A stretch of 8,056 bases of DNA from a bacterium (lineage in GTDB: Bacteria; Chlamydiota; Chlamydiia; Chlamydiales; Rhabdochlamydiaceae). Shown piece by piece: positions 1 to 5,088 of this stretch (position 1 is its first letter; each line of letters starts with the position of its first letter). Both the position numbers and the translations under genes were made by a program. The stretch covers positions 1 to 8,056 of the forward strand of contig JAKAAD010000044.1 in the NCBI GenBank assembly GCA_021802305.1, in the 5' to 3' direction. The notes beneath the pieces were generated by a model, which worked only from the letters and a program-made list of their open reading frames with translations, searched no databases and was not told the origin of the DNA.

Positions 1-106
1 ACCTTTAGTAGTTACGTTATAATATATATATATATTAACATATTTTATATTTTTAAACAAAAAAATTGTAAATAAAATAACTTAAATTTTAGTATAAGTA
101 AAGAGC
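1..106. promoter_or_regulatory. AT-rich leader upstream of SH2-like gene
   Basis: Only 15 of these 106 bases are G or C, far below the rest of the window. It contains an alternating AT run (about 18-35), an A tract near 59-65 and several -10-like hexamers, including a perfect TATAAT at 18-23 and TAAAAT at 73-78. The -35 partner of the first would lie off the left edge, and TTTAAA at 52-57 is only 15 bases from the second, so no promoter can be fixed. No gene is visible. The region most likely holds the promoter for the gene starting at 107; A/T tracts of this kind can act as UP elements or bent DNA. Confidence 0.4.
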
Positions 107-802
107 ATGCATATTTATCTCAAGGACAAAAATATCATTTTTAATCTTCAGCAGCTAGGATTATTACTGCAATCCGTTGAAAAAGAGCTAGTTAAGTCAG
201 ATTCCCCTTTACAAGAAGGGCTGTACAAAGCCTATCTTCACCGGAGCTCCGGAAGGCTTCTTTTCCCCGAGCTTTCTGGGGTGGGTGAAGTTGACGAAGG
301 ATCCTGGAAGAAATGTCTTATTTGCGATCATATCGACCTTAAAAAATTCTCTATTTTTTTTGAAGTAAAGGAAGCCTCTGGAAAAGAACCCCTTTCCGAA
401 AAAGGCCTTTCTCCTCAGGCATTTGCTTGTCTTCAAAAGACAATAGGGGTCATAAATCGAGAAGCAGAGTTGTTACAAGGACCTGATAGTACCTTGCGCG
501 TAAAAATCCATATCCTTGCTCACTTACAGGTGGAAGAAGAGCCCTCTCTAGAAGAAATGAATCCACTCCAGCGTTCTTGGCACTCTTTGGATCGATATGA
601 TGCGGAACGAGTTCTCCAGGACACTCCTGCGGGGACCTACCTTTTACGGCGCGATCGTTATACAATTCTACTAGAAAAAAGAGCTGGGATATCGATTAAA
701 AATGCCGGTGACGTGCATCACAGCGACCTATGTTGGTCTAGATGGGGGAATTCACGATCTTACATGGGTCCATTGGAATCATCAATGGAAGTACTACAAT
801 GA
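107..802 (+). CDS. SH2-like domain protein, frame broken inside the domain
   Basis: Hypothetical protein of 231 codons as read. The ATG is the first after an in-frame stop at 95-97, with only a weak purine stretch before it. Residues 1-150 match no family I recognise. Residues 157-190 look like the start of an SH2 phosphotyrosine-binding domain: Trp158, Arg163, Ala166-Glu167, Leu170, then Gly-Thr-Tyr-Leu-Leu-Arg (176-181), where Arg181 takes the place of the phosphate-binding arginine of FLVRES. After Glu190 the frame passes an A6 run (675-680), and the remaining 41 residues look like out-of-frame sequence. The rest of the domain continues one frame over, to 914. Removing one A would give a protein of about 268 aa. 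SH2 domains are known in secreted Legionella proteins, so a secreted chlamydial host-signalling mimic is a reasonable inference. The frame break could be decay, a sequencing error in the homopolymer, or slippage. Confidence 0.72.
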   Translation: MHIYLKDKNIIFNLQQLGLLLQSVEKELVKSDSPLQEGLYKAYLHRSSGRLLFPELSGVGEVDEGSWKKCLICDHIDLKKFSIFFEVKEASGKEPLSEKGLSPQAFACLQKTIGVINREAELLQGPDSTLRVKIHILAHLQVEEEPSLEEMNPLQRSWHSLDRYDAERVLQDTPAGTYLLRRDRYTILLEKRAGISIKNAGDVHHSDLCWSRWGNSRSYMGPLESSMEVLQ

Positions 803-914
803 TGATCCGAATTTGAAAGGCCCGTCCTATGATACGCTGAAGGAAATTCTGAAAACGTTTGAAAACTTGCTCAAGTTTCCTCTTCCACGAGCTGAGTGGA
901 AGAAAGCTGCTTGA
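681..914 (+). pseudogene. Frame-shifted C-terminal part of the SH2-like protein
   Basis: This frame opens after a TAG at 672-674, just before the A6 run, and reads to a TGA at 912-914. It supplies what the preceding gene lacks: two beta-strand-like stretches, a Trp-rich strand (Trp-Val-His-Trp-Asn), a Tyr-Tyr-Asn-Asp-Asp-Pro turn and a final helix (about Tyr-Asp-Thr-Leu-Lys-Glu-Ile-Leu), in an order fitting the second half of an SH2-like fold. An ATG at 702 exists but has no ribosome-binding site and would start in mid-domain, so independent translation is unlikely. The last 44 bases overlap the 3' end of the convergent membrane-protein gene. It is best read as the continuation of the gene at 107, joined by removal of one A in 675-680. 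Confidence 0.65.
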
Positions 915-1224
915 AAAAGCGATGTCTGAGAAGCCATAAGCAGGTTGCTGCAAAGGCGCTAATCACTGCCATCATGCCCGAAGGAAAGAATTTCATAGTG
1001 AGGTAAGTGCGATAGAGAAAGAAGAGATCCAAGGAGAGCATTGTGATGAAAGCAATCATCCACCCCCATCGCTTTCTTTTTTGCATGGCAATCGCTGAAA
1101 GAAAGAGAAAAAAGGCACTCACCACACTAGTGATCAGGGACGCCTTGCTTCCAGCTTTCCAATGACCCATGATCCCTCCAATGAGAATAAGAAACCCATA
1201 AAGATACACAATAAAACTAGACAT
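871..1224 (-). CDS. TMEM14/UPF0136-type small membrane protein
   Basis: Predicted 117-aa integral membrane protein with four hydrophobic segments, at about residues 6-22, 29-47, 53-73 and 82-99, and a short charged C-terminal tail. The N-terminal pattern (Tyr-Gly-Phe-Leu-Ile-Leu-Ile-Gly-Gly-Ile-Met-Gly, then Lys-Ala-Gly-Ser-Lys-Ala-Ser-Leu-Ile) matches the TMEM14/UPF0136 signature. Eukaryotic members include mitochondrial TMEM14C, linked to porphyrin export, and plastid FAX proteins, linked to fatty-acid export; the function of bacterial members is unsettled. I chose the ATG at 1224 because the hydrophobic core begins just after it; the longer start at 1266 has no ribosome-binding site and would overlap the divergent sua5 leader. 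The 3' end overlaps the SH2-like gene by 44 bases, tail to tail. The family call rests on motif recognition only. Confidence 0.8.
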   Translation of the reverse strand: MSSFIVYLYGFLILIGGIMGHWKAGSKASLITSVVSAFFLFLSAIAMQKRKRWGWMIAFITMLSLDLFFLYRTYLTMKFFPSGMMAVISAFAATCLWLLRHRFFKQLSSTQLVEEET

Positions 1225-1295
1225 ATTTTCTAGCCTAATCTTTCTTTGATTTAATGCCAAATCCATTTCAGTATATACTTGTGAGGATGTTTTTG

Positions 1296-2249
1296 ATGGA
1301 AAGAATTCCTTTGAATCGACTCGACGTAGCAGCTCAATTTCTTAAGGAGGGGCGACTGGTCGCATTTCCGACGGAAACGGTATACGGACTAGGGGCTATG
1401 CTCTTTGATCCCAATGCGGTGCGATCTCTTTTTATTGCGAAGGGGAGACCGGCAGATAATCCTTTGATTGTACATATCTCTTCGATTACGCAGGTGGAAG
1501 AACTGGCCGTGGAAATCCCCTCCCTATTTTATCGCTTGGCAAAGGAGGTCTTCCCCGGGCCGCTTACATTGGTTCTACGCAAACACCCCCGCGTTCCTCG
1601 GGAAGCGACGGGGGGAGGGGAAACAGTAGCTATCCGAATGCCCAATCATCCGGTAGCACATACCTTGATCGATCTTGTGGGTCAACCCTTAGTTGCCCCC
1701 TCCGCGAATCTCTCCGGAAGACCAAGCGCAACCATGGCTGACCATGTGATTTGCGATTTTGAAGGAAAAATTGCAGGGGTAGTGATGGGGGGGAGAACAG
1801 AACTGGGGATTGAATCTACGGTGCTCTCTCTTGTTCATGCGCAACCACTGTTGCTTCGACCAGGGGGGTGTTCTCGCGAGCGAATTGAACAAATCTTAGG
1901 AGAAAAAATAGAAATTGCAGGTGAACATATGCAAGGCAAGCCGCTTTCCCCAGGGATGAAATATCGTCATTATGCTCCAAAGACGCCCATTCGACTTTTC
2001 CACAGCGAAGCATCGCTTTGCTCCTACCTTCAACAGAAACAATTGCTTCGCTGCATGGTGCTTTCTGAATCGTTTTCTCTTCCTTTACCCAAAGGAGCAG
2101 ATCTCTTCCCGTTGAGGGCGAGCAGCCTATACATGCTCTACCGTTTAAGCGAGGAAAGAAAGGATGAAGAAATTCTCATTTGTATTGAGGATGTAGATAG
2201 GATAGATTCGGCATTGAAAAATCGCATATTGCATTCTTATACCATGTAG
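1296..2249 (+). CDS. sua5: L-threonylcarbamoyladenylate synthase (Sua5/YrdC type)
   Basis: Cytoplasmic enzyme that makes threonylcarbamoyl-AMP from threonine, bicarbonate and ATP, the first step of t6A37 modification of ANN-decoding tRNAs; TsaD with its partners transfers the group. At 317 aa this is the long Sua5 form. The YrdC domain (about 1-205) shows Pro-Thr-Glu-Thr-Val-Tyr-Gly-Leu-Gly at 25-33, Lys-Gly-Arg-Pro at 49-52, Pro-Gly-Pro-Leu-Thr at 87-91 and Ser-Ala-Asn-Leu-Ser-Gly at 136-141. The Ser-Pro-Gly-Met-Lys-Tyr-Arg-His-Tyr-Ala-Pro-Lys linker at 218-229 leads into the Sua5 C-terminal domain. Of three in-frame ATGs (1254, 1287, 1296) I prefer 1296: a GAGG at 1283-1286 lies nine bases upstream and the conserved protein begins there. 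The gene holds three G runs of six or seven bases. It ends six bases from the convergent SMR gene. Confidence 0.95.
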   Translation: MERIPLNRLDVAAQFLKEGRLVAFPTETVYGLGAMLFDPNAVRSLFIAKGRPADNPLIVHISSITQVEELAVEIPSLFYRLAKEVFPGPLTLVLRKHPRVPREATGGGETVAIRMPNHPVAHTLIDLVGQPLVAPSANLSGRPSATMADHVICDFEGKIAGVVMGGRTELGIESTVLSLVHAQPLLLRPGGCSRERIEQILGEKIEIAGEHMQGKPLSPGMKYRHYAPKTPIRLFHSEASLCSYLQQKQLLRCMVLSESFSLPLPKGADLFPLRASSLYMLYRLSEERKDEEILICIEDVDRIDSALKNRILHSYTM

Positions 2250-2255
2250 AGTCCC

Positions 2256-2582
2256 TTATTCAGCGTGGGCGAGTTTTAGTCCTACAATGCCAACGACAAT
2301 GAGCAAAATCGCGACGAGGCGCAAAATGTGATAGGAATCGCCAAAGAAAATTATTCCACAGGTAACAGTTCCTGCAGCACCAATTCCTGCCCATACTGCA
2401 TATGCCGTACCGATAGGAATGCTTTTCATAGCCTGTGCAACAGAGAAAAAACTCAAGACGATAAAAAGCACAGTGATGAGACTCGGCATCACTTTCGTAA
2501 ATCCTTGGCTGAATTTGAGCGCAATCGTAAAGCAAATCTCAAAAAAGCCTGCTAAAAGAAGAAAAACCCAAGCAACTGACAT
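2256..2582 (-). CDS. SMR-family transporter, SugE/Gdx type
   Basis: Inner-membrane small multidrug resistance protein of 108 aa, the usual family length, with four transmembrane helices; such proteins work as antiparallel dimers driven by protons. Glu15 in helix 1 is the conserved substrate- and proton-binding acid. The Gly-Phe-Thr-Lys loop, the Gly-Thr-Ala-Tyr-Ala-Val-Trp-Ala-Gly-Ile-Gly motif and the C-terminal Ile-Val-Gly-Leu-Lys-Leu resemble SugE/Gdx (guanidinium exporter) rather than EmrE. The Trp that normally follows the Glu by three residues in Gdx proteins is Phe18 here, so the substrate is uncertain. The ATG at 2582 is preferred to upstream in-frame GTG (2630) and ATG (2621) codons because the family N-terminus aligns there and a likely promoter lies between. 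The gene is downstream of the histidine phosphatase gene on the same strand, with 71 bases between them. Confidence 0.92.
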   Translation of the reverse strand: MSVAWVFLLLAGFFEICFTIALKFSQGFTKVMPSLITVLFIVLSFFSVAQAMKSIPIGTAYAVWAGIGAAGTVTCGIIFFGDSYHILRLVAILLIVVGIVGLKLAHAE

Positions 2583-2616
2583 TTTATCTAGCGAATAATC
2601 TTTAAAAATGGGGTAT

Positions 2617-2644
2617 ATCATATGGAGCACTTTTCGTACACCAA
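2617..2644 (-). promoter_or_regulatory. Possible promoter for the SMR gene
   Basis: Reading the - strand, TTGGTG (2644-2639) is followed after 16 bases by TATGAT (2622-2617), which differs from the sigma-70-type -10 consensus at one position. The transcript would begin about 25-30 bases before the ATG at 2582. The -35 match is only three of six. If active, the transporter can be transcribed separately from the phosphatase gene upstream of it. Confidence 0.4.
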
Positions 2645-2653
2645 CAGGGGGAA

Positions 2654-3238
2654 TTATAGCAGATGACTCGTATCATTCCAAAAAGAAACGACTCGAACGC
2701 CTTCTTTGATGGTAAGCTGTGAAATAGAGGCGGGAGATAGGAGAAAAAATCGCCCAAAAGAAGGTGCGAGATCTATCCAGCGAATCATGAAAAGACGCAA
2801 AAAGTGCGCATGGGCAAAAAGGACAATATGGCCGTTTAAGGATTGCAAATGCTTGATGACGCGTTCAATGCGCTCTGTCGCTCTTTCCACGCTCTCTCCG
2901 CCCGGCGCACCTTGAAGGAAGAGATCCCAGTGGGGATTTTGTTTTGCGATTTCTTTTTTAGTCAGTCCTTCATATGCGCCATATTGCCATTCTACGCAGT
3001 CTTTGTCGATGACAGCGCGATCGAGTAGCCCCGCGATTTCACAGGTCTTTTGTGCGCGTTGCATGGAGCTGCACAGCACGTGATCAAAGTGCATATGTTC
3101 CAAGCGCCTTTTTAACTTTTCTGACTCATCGATTCCTTGCGGGAGCAAGGGAAGATCCGTATGACTCGTATGGCGGCCATTTTGCGACCATTCTGTCGTA
3201 CCGTGACGGATCAATGTGATTTGTTGTTGCAGAGCCAT
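2654..3238 (-). CDS. Histidine phosphatase family protein (phosphoglycerate mutase-like)
   Basis: Cytoplasmic enzyme of 194 aa from the histidine phosphatase superfamily, which removes phosphate through a phospho-histidine intermediate. Visible catalytic residues are Arg11-His12-Gly13 (nucleophile His12), Arg61 in Ser-Ser-Met-Gln-Arg-Ala, Glu83 in Glu-Trp-Gln-Tyr-Gly-Ala-Tyr-Glu-Gly, and His143 in Phe-Ala-His-Ala-His. A Gly-Glu-Ser at 114-116 is also typical. The acid motif recalls the Shb17 (sedoheptulose bisphosphatase) and GpmB-like groups rather than cofactor-dependent glycolytic mutase, but the substrate cannot be read from sequence. The start is certain: a full AAGGAGGT Shine-Dalgarno sequence lies three bases before the ATG, the strongest in this window. 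The gene is divergent from the SET-domain gene, with 59 bases between starts, and upstream of the SMR gene. Confidence 0.92.
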   Translation of the reverse strand: MALQQQITLIRHGTTEWSQNGRHTSHTDLPLLPQGIDESEKLKRRLEHMHFDHVLCSSMQRAQKTCEIAGLLDRAVIDKDCVEWQYGAYEGLTKKEIAKQNPHWDLFLQGAPGGESVERATERIERVIKHLQSLNGHIVLFAHAHFLRLFMIRWIDLAPSFGRFFLLSPASISQLTIKEGVRVVSFWNDTSHLL

Positions 3239-3241
3239 ACT

Positions 3242-3249
3242 ACCTCCTT
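3242..3249 (-). promoter_or_regulatory. Perfect Shine-Dalgarno for the histidine phosphatase
   Basis: On the - strand this reads AAGGAGGT, fully complementary to the anti-Shine-Dalgarno sequence, three bases before the ATG at 3238. It fixes that start and predicts strong translation. Most other genes in the window have weak or partial sites. Confidence 0.85.
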
Positions 3250-3297
3250 CATATCAGTTCTCGATTTTTGAATCATTTTGAGTATATTGATATGTGA

Positions 3298-3930
3298 ATG
3301 CCCATCACGATTTATCCCAAAGGAGGAGGAAAGAGTCTCCTTTGCACAGCAGAAAATGTGAAATCTTTCTTTGCAATCGAGTGGTTAAATGAAATCATCT
3401 TTAGTTCGCGCTTGACGCGCTGGCGTAGTGCAGTGTCACATCGAATCGCACACTACTCTAAATGGGTGCATCCGAGACAAAAATGGTTAGGCCATTACTT
3501 TGCCAAAGAATTAGGAAAAGAAAGATTTCCTCATTTAGCAATTTCTTGGATTGATGATCGTTTAGGGTATGGCCTTTTTGCAGAACAATCGCTTCCCTCG
3601 TTTTCTTACATAGGGGAGTATGCTGGAGTTGTCCGCTTACGCCCACTATTTGGAGCGCTAAAAAATCCCTATCTTTTTGAGTACTTTATTGCCGAGGGCC
3701 TTGGAACCCCCTATGTGATCGATGCACGCAGATATGGGAATCACGTTCGCTTTATCAATCATGGATGCAACCCAAATGCTGAAACCGCTTCAGCGTGGCA
3801 TCAGGGGCGTTCGCGGATCATCGTACATACGAGCCAACCTATTTCCCCGGGAGAGCAAATTTCCTACGATTACGGAATGGATTATTGGATACGGCGGGAG
3901 CAGCCCATCGCAATCCCCAAAACACGTTAA
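3298..3930 (+). CDS. SET-domain lysine methyltransferase, chlamydial NUE-like
   Basis: Protein of 210 aa; SET domains transfer methyl from S-adenosylmethionine to lysine. The domain spans about 85-195: Gly-Tyr-Gly-Leu-Phe at 90-94 and Gly-Glu-Tyr-Ala-Gly at 106-110 (cofactor-binding region), Arg-Phe-Ile-Asn-His-Gly-Cys with Asn-Pro-Asn at 151-160 (pseudoknot), and Ile-Ser-Tyr-Asp-Tyr-Gly at 188-193 with the catalytic tyrosine. The usual Asn-His-Ser-Cys is Asn-His-Gly-Cys. Residues 81-113 closely resemble the SET protein of Chlamydia as I recall it (NUE/CT737 in C. trachomatis, a type III-secreted histone methyltransferase; the C. pneumoniae relative modifies the histone-like Hc1). Target and secretion here are inferred. 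Residues 1-80 are basic and helical with no named domain. The ATG at 3298 has no clear Shine-Dalgarno. The stop codon shares TTAA at 3927-3930 with the convergent gene. Confidence 0.92.
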   Translation: MPITIYPKGGGKSLLCTAENVKSFFAIEWLNEIIFSSRLTRWRSAVSHRIAHYSKWVHPRQKWLGHYFAKELGKERFPHLAISWIDDRLGYGLFAEQSLPSFSYIGEYAGVVRLRPLFGALKNPYLFEYFIAEGLGTPYVIDARRYGNHVRFINHGCNPNAETASAWHQGRSRIIVHTSQPISPGEQISYDYGMDYWIRREQPIAIPKTR

Positions 3931-4361
3931 GTTCGCGCAGCTGTTTGCATCATGCTTTGCAATAACGAAAGAAATTGCTCTTTTTGCTGCTGAAGCAACC
4001 TTGTCGCTTCTAACGCCATCGAAGTGTTTTTTTCTAGAAGAGATCGTTTGAATTCAGGTTCTATATTTTTCTGTCGAAAATAGCCGGCGGCAAAATTTTG
4101 TGTTTGAGTACATATTGTTGCTATACCTGCGCATAGTTCTTTATGTTGTGTTGCCTGTATGCCGATAAGAGAAGAAGTCGCTCCCACCGTGGTGCACAAT
4201 CCCGTAACGCCTAATTCCCAATAGGAAATCTGTTTTTGAACAATTTCGTGCACTTTTTCCTGATCTTCGCGCATTCTTTTTTGCAGAGCATTATCTAGGG
4301 CATGCAAAGATTTTGTAGCTACAAAAAGTTGTAGTGTAATTTTTTCTAAAGTATTCGACAT
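3927..4361 (-). CDS. Small helical protein, third gene of a putative translocon operon
   Basis: Unrecognised 144-aa protein. Residues 1-48 are amphipathic helix and charged, 49-68 form one hydrophobic Gly/Thr/Ser-rich stretch, and 100-144 are a Gln/Leu-rich coiled-coil-like helix. One membrane stretch followed by a C-terminal amphipathic helix resembles the minor translocator of type III secretion systems (YopD/SseD, SctB), though it is shorter than those proteins. I take the ATG at 4361 rather than the upstream ATG at 4571: GAGGT sits five bases before it, the longer version would overlap the preceding gene by some 200 bases, and its extra N-terminus looks like out-of-frame sequence. It starts seven bases after the preceding gene's stop, and its Shine-Dalgarno overlaps that stop, so translation is probably coupled. 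Existence is well supported; function is inference. Confidence 0.85.
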   Translation of the reverse strand: MSNTLEKITLQLFVATKSLHALDNALQKRMREDQEKVHEIVQKQISYWELGVTGLCTTVGATSSLIGIQATQHKELCAGIATICTQTQNFAAGYFRQKNIEPEFKRSLLEKNTSMALEATRLLQQQKEQFLSLLQSMMQTAART

Positions 4362-4368
4362 AGATACC

Positions 4369-5088
4369 TCATTGTTTGGGGCGCGTGACGAGCGCAAGCA
4401 TTTGTTGAGAAAGATGATTGTTCGTTTGGCAAGCTTTACCAGCTTGCATAACGAGTCCTTGCATGATTTTATGTGCATGTTGCAACACAGAAAGAGCTGC
4501 TTGTATGCGCCGTTTTTCGCGATTTGCTTCTGTGCGCATATAGGTGGTCCTACCTTGACCGAGTTGTGCAACTACATCTAAAGAAGAGATTGCATTGAAA
4601 AGAAGTTCCAACGCTTTTCCCCTTCGTTGTGCAGCATCTTGCAGGTACAAAGAATAGAAAAAGGCAATTCCCGATGCAACAGAAGAAAATAACGTAGCAA
4701 GTTGGAGATGTTCTTTGCCTGCATGTGCTTTTCCGGCAGCCCATTCCCAAATCCCGTGATCGCTAAAGCACGTATTTGCGACATGAACAATGCCTCCTGC
4801 GATGAGGAGGCCGCCTTTCACGATATGTTCTCCCGCAAGCAATGAAAGCCCCGTTTGTATCACCTGTCCAGAAAAAAGCACTCCGGCTACTTTATGCACG
4901 TACGTCCAAAGGTCGCTCAATCGACTGTAGTAGGAATCACTCTTCATGTGTGCATGCAATTGCACCATGAGAGCCTTTGTTTGCTGATGACCTTGGTTAA
5001 GACGCGTGGAACGCGCCTCCATTAATTCCATCAGAACATCACGGGATCCGCCTGCAGCGTTCAAATAGCGATATTCACTGCGTATCAT
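4369..5088 (-). CDS. Membrane-hairpin protein, second gene of a putative translocon operon
   Basis: Unrecognised 239-aa protein. Residues 1-60 are polar and helical; about 67-106 form a long hydrophobic, Gly-rich stretch broken by Glu87-His88 and Lys91, able to make a hairpin; 130-148 is a further hydrophobic segment; 155-239 is a polar, Gln- and Arg-rich helical tail. There is no signal peptide. This layout recalls the major hydrophobic translocator of type III secretion (YopB/SseC, SctE) but at roughly half the usual length; an inclusion-membrane protein or a component of a multi-part helical pore-forming toxin are alternatives. The ATG overlaps the upstream gene's stop as ATGA (5085-5088), with AGGA ten bases upstream of the start. 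Middle gene of a tightly coupled three-gene operon. Confidence 0.88.
   Translation of the reverse strand: MIRSEYRYLNAAGGSRDVLMELMEARSTRLNQGHQQTKALMVQLHAHMKSDSYYSRLSDLWTYVHKVAGVLFSGQVIQTGLSLLAGEHIVKGGLLIAGGIVHVANTCFSDHGIWEWAAGKAHAGKEHLQLATLFSSVASGIAFFYSLYLQDAAQRRGKALELLFNAISSLDVVAQLGQGRTTYMRTEANREKRRIQAALSVLQHAHKIMQGLVMQAGKACQTNNHLSQQMLALVTRPKQ

Noticed and set aside
241..252. Perfect 12-base palindrome CCGGAGCTCCGG.
   Set aside because: It is inside coding sequence, is explained by the codons there, and has no partner copy or flanking signal.
1225..1266. Longer start for the TMEM14-type protein at 1266.
   Set aside because: No Shine-Dalgarno; it adds a polar segment not typical of the family and crosses the divergent sua5 leader.
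1246..1279. TTGATT and TATACT as a sua5 promoter.
   Set aside because: The spacer is 22 bases, too long for a standard sigma-70-type promoter.
3722..4051. A 109-codon + strand open frame across the end of the SET gene and the start of the next.
   Set aside because: It lies out of frame over the conserved SET core and the third operon gene, has no ribosome-binding site, and its protein shows no recognisable pattern.
4362..4571. A possible 70-residue N-terminal extension of the third operon gene.
   Set aside because: It overlaps the 239-aa gene by about 200 bases and looks like an out-of-frame reading; the ATG at 4361 has a proper Shine-Dalgarno.
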